DNA from: Beta vulgaris subsp. vulgaris
Taxonomy: Eukaryota > Streptophyta > Magnoliopsida > Caryophyllales > Amaranthaceae
Assembly: GCF_026745355.1 (NCBI RefSeq)
Contig: NC_079205.1
Coordinates: forward strand, 51,074,916-51,138,915
Direction: 5' to 3'
DNA length: 64,000 nt
The notes under the pieces are model-generated. The model had not been told where the DNA came from. It was given only the letters and a program-made list of their open reading frames with translations, and ran no database searches. Positions 34,691-46,600 of this stretch are shown here, in pieces. A program made the position numbers and the translations under genes. Within the stretch, counting starts at the first letter, position 1. Each line of letters starts with the position of its first letter.

Positions 34691-36283
34691 TGAGTCAGAT
34701 CCTTTTTACATCATATATTCTTATTTACACAAGTTCAGTTCAGAAAAAAATTGAAATTTACATAGAAAATAACATTGAATGTATCAAATTCTTAAAAGAA
34801 CATCAACAAACACCAAATAAAACTACATCTTATACGTCAGCACACTTATTTTTCTATAACAAATAAGAACAAAAAATAGGAAAAATGAGATCAACGAAAT
34901 AATATTAAAATACCTCCTCCTTGTATGTCGATTCCATCTAATATATCTTCGTCATTGTTAATGTCATCCGAAGCGAAACGACAATCCGAATCATCTCGAA
35001 ATTCACAACAACCATTTTTGATTTTTTTTAGCACAGTAAGTTAATCAAGTACCTCTTAAATTTGTATCAATAATAATATCAATGTTTTCAAAAACAAAAA
35101 ATAATAAATAATAGTAGTTTATATTTTTGTTTTTGAAAAAAAGTTACTGTGATAACAAATGAGATAATATGCAAATGAGAGTTTGATACTATTATTTTAT
35201 TCTATTATCTTCACAATCATTATTGGTTAAGAAAAAACAAAATTCAACTACCAACAATTCCGGGAAGGATTTGCGGTTTTCTTGTTTTTAGGAATTTACA
35301 TTTTTTTTTCCAACTCATTGACCGGTATTTGCCCCTTGCGGGATTCAGCAAGTTTTCAGGGATTTTTTGGATTTTATAATTTTTTTTAATTAATTAATTT
35401 CCTATAGTTGCTTTTTGCGTTTTATATGTAAAATGATGTGTTTGGGAGTGAGACCACGTAGAGGAAGGTGATCTCTGGTCCACCATCCAGGCCTTGATTT
35501 TTCACGGGTAGTTTATTTTGTTTCTTCATTTTCTACTAATGTCAAACTTGTTATGGAGGGTCCTGTCAAAAAAAAAATTGTTATGGAGGGGAAATGATTT
35601 AAATAATCAACGTAAATGAAATGGAAAAGATTCAAATAAGGAGGGGAAATGAAAATAATCATTGTCATTTGTCATCTTAATGCTTGTTTGGTATCTTAGT
35701 AGAGTGGAAATAATTGAGAGGTTTATGATTAACGAAGGAAATGTAATTTGTTTCACTAGTTTGATAAGGGTAACAAATTAGGAGTGTATATTTTCCTCCG
35801 GAAATAGTATTTGTTACTTAACACTCATACCAGGCCAAACATTTAGAAATGAAAACGCTTTTTTAAATTTGTTCTCAACATCGAATTTAACCATAATAAA
35901 CACCCTGTTAGTAGACTCAAAATTTTATACTATCACATTGATCGATTTTATTTTCACCAAATAATAAACATTGATCGATTATATTATGATACATTGAAAA
36001 TGTGATAATATATTTAGTTAGTTAGGGAAAACGTAACTTGAATGTGACGTGAGATCACTTGTTTAATCTCATATCCTCATTGGGGGATCAGAGCTCAAGG
36101 TGCCAAAATTGTCTATCTATCAATTACATTATTAAATTTTTTGAAGAAGTTAAGGAGCATTTCGGGTGTTTTCCTAAGAAAAATAGAGAAGGTACTTTGA
36201 AAGTTAGTTTTACAATAATGCACTTTATATATAGCTACATGCAAATAAGGCATATATTTGATATGATTTCGTCATTTATCTTA
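34691..36283. other. Intergenic, AT-rich, with a MITE relic
   Basis: No gene seen. The right end of the Mutator-like element should be here but I found no mirrored end. A segment at about 35690-35870 (GTTTGGTATCTTAGTAGA to AACACTCATACCAGGCC) resembles, in reverse, the segment at about 61205-61370. Confidence 0.45.
35561..35577 (+). mobile_element. Retroposon scar: 17 bp ending CTGTC plus A-tail
   Basis: TCCTGTC plus ten A lies between two perfect copies of TTGTTATGGAGGG (35548-35560 and 35578-35590). The CTGTC-A end matches the scars at 15283 and 15472. Confidence 0.65.
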
Positions 36284-36597
36284 GGTGTTGTTTGGTTGGA
36301 AACTATTTCCCTTGGAAATAGAAATTCCTAGGAAATACATTATGGGTGTTGTGTTTGGTTGGAGGGAAATGGGAGAAGCATAGGAAATACAAATTCCAAG
36401 GGAAATAGAATTTCCCATGAAACATGGGAAATCACTCACCAAACCCCCCTTGGTGAGTAATTTCCTAGGAAATGCAATTTCCTATGATGTCAACCAAACA
36501 ATTTTGTCTAATTCCTAGGAAATTAACAAGGGAAAGAATTTCCCATGAAATGTAAATTCCCATGGGAAATTACTTCCCATGTGAACCAAACGAGGCC
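36284..36597. mobile_element. Tourist-like MITE, 314 bp
   Basis: The left end is GGTGTTGTTTGGTTGG and the reverse complement of the right end is GGCCTCGTTTGGTTCAC. TTA is duplicated at 36281-36283 and 36598-36600. The inside is rich in self-complementary TTTCCTAGGAAAT units. It is the same family as 57927-58203. Confidence 0.75.
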
Positions 36598-36600
36598 TTA

Positions 36601-37272
36601 GAGTCTGAATAGATAGTTATGATTTAGTCAAGAATAATCTTCATGAAGGTAACAGCTAAAAATGTTTTTTTTTAAAAGCAATCATTTATTTTATAACTAT
36701 GCAACCTATAAAAACATAATTTTTTAGATGAAGAATGATTTATTTTTATTCTTCCTTTGTAAATCTAGTATGTGCAACAACAAGAAATAGAAGTAGAAGA
36801 ATATAATATGAGTTATGAATTATATATAGTAGGAATTAAAGAATAATATAATAGTAATTACATATTATAATAATGGTATATTTTTATTGTCAATTGCGTG
36901 TTACACGGCCACACCAGTGTTTCAATCTTAGAGGTTGAAGGACCAAATCTCAACTCTTGCAAGAAAGATCCTCAAATTTTCCCTCCATGTAAGGGTCTTC
37001 AATTTACATTTAGAAAAAAAATTATTACACGGATTTCATAAGTAATATGTATAACTTCACAAACAAATGTATACTATCCAAAGCATGGAAAGCTAGTTAA
37101 AGAAGAAACATCTCTCTCTAGTTTTTCTTTGCTAGGGTTTGAGAGGTAGTTGTGGTATTTCACATCTCACACTCGATTGTTCGAGAATTGTAATCCTGCT
37201 TGGGATCACGATTCACGAGTCAGTCTCGATGGCTGATGAAATCTCATCTCGAATTATTCAAACCTAAACATA
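36601..37272. other. Intergenic and probable LINE 5' leader
   Basis: AT-rich with no gene. From about 37100 the sequence becomes leader-like (CTAGGGTTTGAGAGG) and probably belongs to the LINE that follows. Confidence 0.45.
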
Positions 37273-37928
37273 ATGGCGGAAGAGGAGAATATTGTTGACC
37301 TCGACGAGATACCCAATGACGATCTTAACTATGACATAAATCTGACATTGGTAAGGAAGGTTCTGACAATTCGTTCATATAACTTCGAAGCATTGAAACG
37401 GACGCTAAACCGAATATGGTCTATCCGGAAAGGTACCCTTTTTCATTCGATTGAAAATAGACTTTTTGTTGTGCAATTTGCTCATGCCAGGGACAAAGCA
37501 GCGGTGCTGGCGAGTTGCCCGTGGACCTTTGATCAAAATCTAGTCATTCTCAATGAGTTCGAGGGAAGCCAACAACCATCTAATATCCTAATGAACTTCA
37601 GCCCCTTCTGGATTCGGTTGTACAACCTCCCTTTAGGGTGTAGGACTTCTCGACATTTGCGGTTAGTTGCGGGGAGTAGAGGTCAAGTCCTTGAACTGGG
37701 GATAACAATGGAGTTCCTTGGGACTCTTCGGCCAGGGCTCGAGTTCTCATTAATGTCTCGAAGCCCTTGCGAAGAGTTCGAAAAATCTCGAGTAATAAAG
37801 GAGATGCGGCTATGGTGGAGATTAAGTACGAGAGGTTACCAACCTTTTGTTACCTATGTGGAGTTATAGGTCACATTGGGCGTGATTGCTTGACCGTTTG
37901 CGAGGAGGATAGAGAAAGGGAGAAATAG
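37273..37928 (+). pseudogene. LINE ORF1: DUF4283 plus CCHC zinc knuckle
   Basis: The frame from ATG 37273 reads YNFEALKRTLNRIWSIRKG, RLFVVQFAHARDKAAVLASC, PWTFDQNLVILNEFEG and FSPFWIRLYNLPLGCRT, typical of the DUF4283 domain in plant LINE ORF1 proteins. The frame then shifts. In another frame PTFCYLCGVIGHIGRDCLTV (about 37840-37900) gives a CX2CX4HX4C zinc knuckle. A stop follows soon after. ORF1 proteins bind RNA in the retroposition particle (family knowledge). Confidence 0.8.
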
Positions 37929-38514
37929 TGGAGTTGTGGATTGGAGCTTCTCCTAGGCGTGGTAGACAAAAGATGGAGGAGGAGACTAGAAATTTCTTAA
38001 GCTGTGCTTAGAGTCTAAATTTCGAGAGCCCTTGTAATGAGGTGAATGAAGATAGAGGGTTGCTGCTCACTCCCTCTCCCCCAACATGCGTCGGACCAGT
38101 CTGAGGCTTCTCGAGTGGTCCAAACTCGTGTGCAAGCTGCTAACACTAATATTGTGTCTATGATTGTCAGTTCGCCCGGCCATGAAGGCTTCTATTCTTC
38201 CTTGTGTAATAAATGATCCCCTTGTCACTTTTGTTGTTGGTAACTGTCACGATGTTGTTAGACCTTGCAAAATTAAAATGTTAACTCATTCGAAAGTAAA
38301 GGTGAACAAAAATGTTACTTTCTGCAGTGCATCCGAATGTTGAGGGAGATTCAGGTGCAAAACGTAAAATCCCTGATATGATAGTGATTAATAAGGATAA
38401 CATGTGCGTTGATTTGCTCTCTAAAAAAAATAAAATGTGTGCCGTGGATACCCTTGGTAGTAGGTTCAATACTGGTGAGGCGGCGGTTTGTTCAAACCAA
38501 CCCCGCCAGGGATT

Positions 38515-41500
38515 ATGAATCTTTTGTGTTGGAATTGTCTGGGATTGGGCAACCCCAAGACAGTTCGGTTTCTCCGCAGGTGGAGTTCTGTAAATAATGT
38601 ATGCCTATTATTTGTGTCTAAGACTATGATCGATGGTGATGAAGCTGCGGGTTTGAAGTCTAGATTTGGATTTAATAGTTCTTTTAGTGTCAGAAGTGTG
38701 GGGGAACTCAGGAGGGTTGTGTGTTTTGGAAGGCAAATGTTACCGATTTTTCTCTGGTTTCCTTTTTGAAGAACCACATAGGTGGTGATGTTAAGGGGGT
38801 GGACGGTAAGATGTGGCGTTTTATTGGGGTGTGTGTGGGTGGCCGTAAACATCTCAAAATCAAAAGACTTGGGAGTTAATGAGATCTCTTCATGATTTCG
38901 AGGGTCCTATCCTCTATGGGGGCGATTTTAATGAAGTTTTGTACTTGAGTGAGATTGCAAGAGGCGCTGGGGGAGAGAAAAGAAGTGTGTCGGATTTTCA
39001 AGAATTGGTGGGGGATTTGTAGCTTCGTGACCTGGGCTCTAATGGTTTGTGGTATACTTGGGATAGAGGAAAATCGTTGTGCACCCGCATTAGAGAATGG
39101 TTGGACCGCTTTCTAGCCTTCCCTCTTTAGTGCGATCAGTTTTCCGAGGCCTCCGTGTATCACTTGGCTCGTCAAAAATTGGACCACACCCCAATTATGG
39201 TTCGTTTGATTGTTTTCATCCGCAAGAACAGAAAGCGCAAAAAACTTTTTCGCTTTGAGTCGCTTGGCTTCTTGATGATGAATGCGAGAAATAGGTGAAA
39301 AATGCATGGGAGAGTACAGCCTCGGTTTCTTTCATTGGACATGCCTCATGTGTGGCTCGAGATTTGAAGAGTTGGAGTGGGATGCGGCTTAAAAACCTGG
39401 AGAAGCGAATACTGGAAGTGGATGAAAAAATAAAAATGTTGTGCAGCAAGATAATGCAGGGGCCGTGATTTACTTGTTGTCTGCAAGCTAATCTTGATGA
39501 CTTGCTTGAAAAGCAGGAAGCATATTGGTTTCTTCGTTCGTGAGTTGTTGATATCAAAGACGGGGACAAGAATACTAGTTACTTCCACCATAAAGCAAGT
39601 GAACGGAGGCGCAGCTGCGCAAGAACTACATTAATGGCTTGTTTGATTCTATAGGGGTGTGGAGGGATGAGGAGGAGGATATTAAGCTGGTTGTTGCGGG
39701 TTATTACAAGAATTTATTTTCTTCTACCTCCCCGTCTGTTAGTGATATGAACTCGTTTTGGAGGTTGTTACTTCAAAGTTTTCTGCAGAGATGAACATTA
39801 TTGATTTGACTAGGGGTTGTACTAAGGAAGAAGTGTGGGATGATTTGAATCAAATGCACCCTTGCAAAGAGCCCCCCGTTTGTTAGCGCTTATGGCATAT
39901 GGTTGGTGATGAGGTTACTACCTTGGTCTTTGGCATCATTCACGGAACCTGTCCTCCTGATTTTTTGGATAAAAATAAATGTTGCCCTTATCCCAAAAGT
40001 GAAATCTCCCGCTCTTGTCTCTGAGTTTCATCCTATCACTCTCTATAATGTTATTTATACACTTTTTTCAAAATTTATTGCTAACAGGTTAAAAATGATT
40101 TTGTAAGAGGTTGTATCTGAAAATTAGAGTGCTTTTGTTCCTGGAAAGTTGATTATAGACAATGCTCTTATTGCCCTTGAACTGTTATCGAAGTAAGGGG
40201 AAGAAGGGTTTTATTGATATGAAGTTGGACATAAGTAAAGCATATGATAGGATTAAATGGTGTTTTTTCCGTAGGCTAATGACAAAGTTGGGATTGGCAG
40301 ATTCATGGATTAATATAGTCATGTCTTGTGTGACTTCTGTGCATTATTCCTTTATTATTAATGGTGATGTTTTTAGTGATGTTTCTCCTTCTAGGGGAAT
40401 CATGCAGGTGATCCTATCTCCCCATATTTGTTTATCCTTGTTCCATATGCTTTTTCATCCCTTCTCTTAAAAGCAACTGCGGATAAGGTGATTCATTGAA
40501 TGCAGGCTAGCAGAAATGGCCCTGAAATTTCTCACCTTCTCTTTGCTGATGATAGTTTACTCTTAGCTCGAGCCTCCGGACAGAAGTGCAAAACAATAGT
40601 TGATATTCTCAACAAATATGAAGCTGCTTCCAGTCAGAAAATACATATTGAAAAGTCGGAGATTTCTTTAAGTAGAGATGTTAGTTCTGTGCAGCAGGGC
40701 GACAAAAATTCTATGCATTGGAAGAGTTGGGGTGTCCTATGTTCACCCAAGTGTCTTGGAGAGCACGACTTCCGTGACCTCTCGATCTTCAATGAGGCCC
40801 TACTTGGGCGAAATGCTTGGCACTTGATCCACCATGGCCACTCTCTGTTTGGCCGAGTCATGAAGTCCAAGTACTACCCCCATTCATTCTTCCTTGAAGC
40901 CTCGGTTAGGCAGCTTAGTAGCTTCTCCTAGAGAAGCATTTGGGCATCAAATTTTGTTATTTTCCAAGGAGTTTTGCAGTGAGTTGGAAACGATACCAAT
41001 ATCCAAATATGGGAGGACCCTTGGGTGTGTAATGAGAGCCATAGATTCATCACTAGTGAGCGTGTTGAGGGGTAGGAGCGTGTATGTGATTTGGTAGATT
41101 TTGGAACCATGGAGTGGGATGTTAACCTTGTACATGAAGAATTCAATGAGCAAGACGCAGGTGCTAATTTATCAATTTCATTAAGTGAAAGGCTCCCCGA
41201 AGATTCAATTACATGGGCCTTCACAAAAAATGGGATGTACACTTATATGGTGGGAAAATCCAAAAATCTTGAATTATTTCACAAGGTGTGGGTCAAAATT
41301 TGGAGCCTCCCTATTGCCCCTAAGGTTCGACACTTCATGTGGCAACTTTGTTCATCCTCACTGTCGGTCCGTAATTTGCTCAAGTACATGCAAATCGTAG
41401 AGGACGCCTGCGACCCGCTTTGCTCAACAGTTCCCGAAATCTCGAGCCACGTCATCTTCCACTGTCCAGCTGTTCACGAGGCGTGTGAAGTGGCTAGGCT

Positions 41501-42179
41501 TGCGAGCCTTGTCCCAAATGATGAGTTCTCTTGCTGGTTGGGGTTGTGGAACGAATGGTAAGACATCAAAGAGAAGAAGCTTGTGCAGGTTAGCTACTTA
41601 GCCTATAATTTTTGGTTTCGAAGAAATAAAGTCGTTTTTGAAAATTTCCATCGTCGCAATATTCAAGTTGTGGATTTCTTAAAAAAGGCGGCTGAGGATT
41701 ACGGATTATACTCCAAACGTATATATGGAGCCTCTAGTTGTGTTGTTGCTTGTAGCTCAAAGAAATGGCTGCCCCTCATGTTGAATGCATAAAGATTAAT
41801 GCGGATGCCTCGATCTCGAATGATGGGTGGGTGCGCCTTGGAGTAGTGGATAGAGATCGTCATGGCTCGATTTTCTTTGCGGCAAGTCACATAATTCGTG
41901 CTCGATTGCCTGTGGAAGTGGCTGAAGGAAAGGCTTTGTGCCTAGCCTTGAAGCTCGCTCGCTCTCATGATTTGCAGAATATGTTGTTGAATCCGATTGT
42001 CAAACGCTGATGAATCGTCTCTCAAACAGGTTATTTTCTTTTCTGATTTAGATACCGTTTTAGAAGATGCTTTGGTGCTTAGTAAAAACTTTATTTCTGT
42101 TTCTTGGTCTCATGTGCTCAGGGATGGAAATTGGGTTACCCATCACCTAGCTAGACTCATTCCTTTTGGTGTTGAATAG
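38515..42179 (+). pseudogene. LINE ORF2: endonuclease, reverse transcriptase, RNase H
   Basis: The endonuclease start reads MNLLCWNCLGLGNPKTVRFL at 38515. RT blocks lie at about 39.98-40.65 kb: FHPITLYNVIYTLFSKFIAN, GFIDMKLDISKAYDRIKWCF and the catalytic LLFADDSLLLA. A zinc-binding RT-associated segment follows at 41.29-41.5 kb (VWVKIWSLPIAPKVRHFMWQ, VIFHCPAVHEA), then an RNase H-like domain at 41.78-42.18 kb (INADASISNDGWVRLGVVDR). Stops and shifts occur throughout, for example after LKMIL and LELLSK, so it is inactive. Confidence 0.85.
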
Positions 42180-42400
42180 AGGTGGGAGAACCACTGTCTT
42201 TGAAGTGATTCCTTATGACTTATGGACACTTTGTCCATGAAAATCATGTGGGAGCCCAATGGTTGGAGCTTCCACCTCCCAACCTCATGGTGGGGAGTTC
42301 AACTCTCATTAACACCAAATTTGGGGTGTTTGTGTGGATATTTGCTTGTGGGTATAAATTCCCACTTTCCATTTTCTAAAAGTTTCTTTATGGGTTGGAC

Positions 42401-42702
42401 TCCCTTGGTTACCCCATAACTCATGAGGGTTGAGCCTACTTGGCCAGTTAATTACCGAATCAAACAAAAAATGGACACTTTGTCCATTGATGAATCTATG
42501 CACCAATCTTTTCCCCTAAAAAAAAATCCACTAAATCTAACCATTTGGGCTCCCTTGGTTACCCCATAACTCATGAGGGCTGAGCCTACTTGGCCAGTTA
42601 ATTATCGAATCAAAAAAGAAATATGGACACTTTGTCCATTGATGAATCTATGCACCAATCTTTTGCCCTCAAGAAAAAATCCACTAAATATAACCATTTG
42701 GC
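42401..42702. repeat. 150-bp tandem duplication near the LINE 3' end
   Basis: TCCCTTGGTTACCCCATAAC starts a unit at 42401 and again at 42551. Both units contain the near-palindrome ATGGACACTTTGTCCAT, which also occurs once more at 42221. Both end near CTAAATMTAACCATTTGG. Confidence 0.85.
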
Positions 42703-43680
42703 TTTAATTTTTGTGAAGAAACCACTAAATTATGTCCTAAAGTCCTTATGTTATAAAACATCAAACAGTTACTACAGCTCGATCACGTTCGGCATTCTTC
42801 AACATTTTCCCATGCTTGAAAGGATATGTTTACACTTTTTCCTTTCTCTCTTCTTTAATTTAACCAACGCTATTGTTAACATATTTCTATTTACTTTGTG
42901 GTGTAAACTAATCAACGTAAGTATGATGATTTGAAAATCTTAGCAGAATTATGTTCTTAACATTCATGTTGTCATATTTCCTTTTAACATTACATGATTA
43001 TTGCAAAAATACTCTGTCCGTTCCTAAATAAAGTGTGAAATCAATATGGTGAATGAGGAGGCATATGAAATAAATCTCGTAAAAACAAACTAATTGATCT
43101 TCATTAGAACTTGAATATGACTTCATAACTTCCAGATTATCAATTTTTAAGCAAAAACTCATTTACCATAAGCTACAATCATATATAATAAAAATCTGTG
43201 GATGATCCAATGCAGCACGCGTCTGTGTGAACGAACAGAGCAAGTTCTTTCTCCACTACTGGTCTACTGTTGTGAAGCATATGCACATCGGCAAAGTTTG
43301 CTAAACTTAAAAGATGCAAAAGCAAACACATGTAGAGTCACTGGCTCATTGCAAGCAAGAATCATTCTATTAGAAAGAATATACATATGTATTATGTCCC
43401 CTATACTTGTTTTTCTTCAAAGGAATATACACATGCCTTCTTGGCAAAAAATGATGCATCAAATAATACACTGTGGTCCAAAAGTACCACCTTGTTCAGT
43501 CTAACTCCTAAAATAATGAATGTATAAGTTACGAGATCATAAACAACTCTCTGCCTCCTGCTCCTTCGCCTCTCTTTTGGATTGCTTCTCCTGGTCTTAA
43601 GCCTTGGCAAGCAGATCATATTCAATGATGTAATATATATGACAAACCAATAAAACATTACACAAAGATCTAAAGTTAAT
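42703..43680. other. Intergenic and 3' region of the S-acyltransferase gene
   Basis: No coding gene seen. The upper part, from about 43.2 kb, should hold the 3' untranslated region of the minus-strand gene ending at 43681. Confidence 0.5.
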
Positions 43681-46600
43681 TTAATGATACTTTTCTTTGG
43701 CCCGCACGAATGAGGATCTTGTAGAGAATGGGAACAGAACCTCGCAAAGATTATGAACAACTCCTTTGTCATATACATTTTTCTCTACCGCAAACTCTGC
43801 ATCACTCAAAGGCGACCTTCTGAAAAAGGATTTCCATTTGCTCTGAGGAGGCTTGCTTTCAAGGCCAAGTCCATTGATACTCGTCTTAAGGGCTAAGGCA
43901 CTGGCTTTTGCTTCATTGATCTTCATTTGCAGGTTTGTATGATCTTGCCACTTGTATGTCTGATCACACAGAACAGAAATACAAGAGTTAATGCTACAAC
44001 CTATAATAAAAGCCCTAACATCAACTCTGTTGATCCCCCTTCTTATTGGGTTTGTTTTCCTTTTTTTCTTTTGAGTGGGGGGTTGGGGGGGAGGGGGGGA
44101 GGGGGGGAGGTTGTGTTCATGCTATTCTTTCTTTCCCCCCATAACCCTTATGATTTAGATATTTTACTGATATTGAAAGAGCACGAAAGAAACTACGACA
44201 ATCAATTACATAAATTATGACAGAAGTTTCTGATATGAGGAAGATGAACTACACTGATTGTTCCATGTGGGAATAAACTATGACTGTTGCGCTTATTCAT
44301 CCTTGAAGCCCTGAACCCATCCTTTTCTCCATCCAAGGACTAATTTTAACTATATGAACCAGTAAATGGTAAATGAAAATTTTCATCCTAAAATCTTTCA
44401 GTTCAGGGTCAATGACTTCAACCATATAAACAGTATATGGTAGTTGAACTGTTGAAATGCTTCTTCAGAAACTAAAATGAGCCTCATACTTTGAGAGCCC
44501 TACTCATAATTAGCACAAATGCTACCCAATCTTCGCCTTCGTATATTTATTATTAATCACTGGACACAGGACGTACCTCATTTGTAGTGGTATTTGTAAG
44601 ACACAGTTTTGCGTGGTAGCCGAAGAAAGCGGCCATGAGCAAAGATACAACGGCAAGAAACACCATCAGAAGTATTTGAGTGTTATAGGAGCTCACCAAC
44701 CACTGTTTAAGGACACATGAAAATAGAAAGACAAGGCAGTTCAGCACATACTTCATGTAGACACAATAAGCATAGAACTGAACAGGGACATCAAAAGTCA
44801 AATGAAAGAGAAACAATATGGTTCAAAATGTAAATGCCAAATTGCAATCCCTGCGAAGAAGAAACGATGAAAATAGAATCCACATATTTGATTCTACGGT
44901 TTTTTCACCAAATACCCCTGACAAAAAAATTTATTCACCAAATACCCCAGTTTTTTTCAAAATTCACCAGATACCCAACTTTTAAAAAAATTCACCAGAT
45001 ACCCTTACTATTAACGGACGTTAGTGCTCCGTTAGCCTGTATTTACAAGTTTGCCATAAGTCAACTTAATTAGCCCTAAATCAACCTAATTAGCCTTAAT
45101 TAACCTAATTAACCTAATTAAACCTTAAACTTTCCCTAACCCAATCCCAACCCCCAAACCCTAGACCCACCAGCCCCACCACCCAATCCCAGCCCCACCC
45201 CCTCCCCCTCCCCGCCAACCCCGTATACCCCTTTCCGGCAGCCCCCTCCCCCTCCCTCACTCTCGTCGCGCCTCCCCTACCCCTCCCTCACTCTCGTCGC
45301 GCCTCCCCTCCCCCTCCCTCACTCTCGTCGGCCCCGCCGCTGCTGCTGTTGTTTCTGGTTCATCGGAGGAGAGAGAAGGGTCGGAAATTCGCGCGAATTT
45401 AGGGGAGGGGGCTGCCGGAAAGGGGAGGCGCGATGGAAGGAGGGGGAGGGGAGGCGCGACGAGAGTGATGGAGGGGGACGGGGCTGCCAGAAAGAGGAGG
45501 CGCGATGGAAGGAGGGGGAGGGGAGGCGCAAACGAGGCAAAGGGAGGGGAGGGGGGCGGCGCGACTGGTGGGGACGGGGGCGGCGCGACTGGGGGGGAGG
45601 GGAGGGGGGCAGGGTGGTGGGGCTGGGGTTGGGGGGTGGTGGGTTAGGGAGAGAGAGAGGGGGTTATGTTAGTTAGGTTTTTTAGGGTTTTTTTTAGGTT
45701 AATTAGAGTTTTTTAGGGTTTTTTAACACTAATGACTAACAGAGTTTACCGTCGTTAGTCATTAAGGGCATTATTTGTCATTTTTTAAAAAATTTGGGGT
45801 ATCTGGTGAATTTTTTAAAAAAATAGGGGTATCTGGTGAATTTTGAAAAAAGCTGGGGTATTTGGTGAATAAATTTTTTTATCAGGGGTATTTGGTGAAA
45901 AAGCCGTTGATTCTAATTCAAACCCCACAGGTTAATGCTGAGAAAATTGAAGTTCAGCCTAAAAAATGTAAGTAGGTCCGACCTTATAGGAGTTCCCCTG
46001 GCATCTGCCTATGAGATTTACAGTATCATTAAAATTTGATCTCCCTTCTTCCTTCTCCATGATTTAAAGCAGATTTCAGGCAATCCATCTTTGTAACTTA
46101 TTTCATCAATGAACTATTATTTCTTTAGAAAACAAAATAGAAAAGAAAGCCACACCTTGATCCAGAATTATAGAACAGATAATCAAACTTTTCAGATCAA
46201 ATCCATGAAAGTGTCAATCACACTTTACAACTAGAGTGTTCACTTCTATATTTTTTTATTCCTTAGACCACTCATTCATTTCTTCAATTTGGCCCAGGAC
46301 AATCTGGCAAAAGGTTGATATTATATTTTTCTGACAAGAAAAATAAGATGTGCAGACCAAATACATTCACAACCACCAGAACCTGGCGGATCCATAAAAC
46401 CAGGTAGTTCCCTTTTTCCAATGTCTGCAATAGTGCAATGCATGCTATGTCCTGACTTCTCTTTGATTTTAATCTTCTCTCTTACCTTTCCTCCTGTTCA
46501 GTGCACATGTTCATCCTAATTTGGCAAAAGGGGTTATCATATTCTACCTAGCTGACCAAGTAATCTTTCATCCAGTAACACAAATGAATCCCAAAGGTCA

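Larger units (their letters stand above)
37273..42179 (+). mobile_element. L1-type LINE relic, plant
   Basis: Two ORF regions follow each other on the plus strand: ORF1 with DUF4283 and a zinc knuckle, then ORF2 with endonuclease, reverse transcriptase, a zinc-binding segment and RNase H. This is the plant L1 layout. Many stops and frameshifts break both. The 3' region continues to about 42.7 kb with a 150-bp tandem duplication. Exact ends and the target duplication were not found. Confidence 0.85.

Noticed and set aside
45319..45647. Pro/Ser-rich and Gly/Arg-rich frames
   Set aside because: Low-complexity frames from the G/C-rich core of a MULE.
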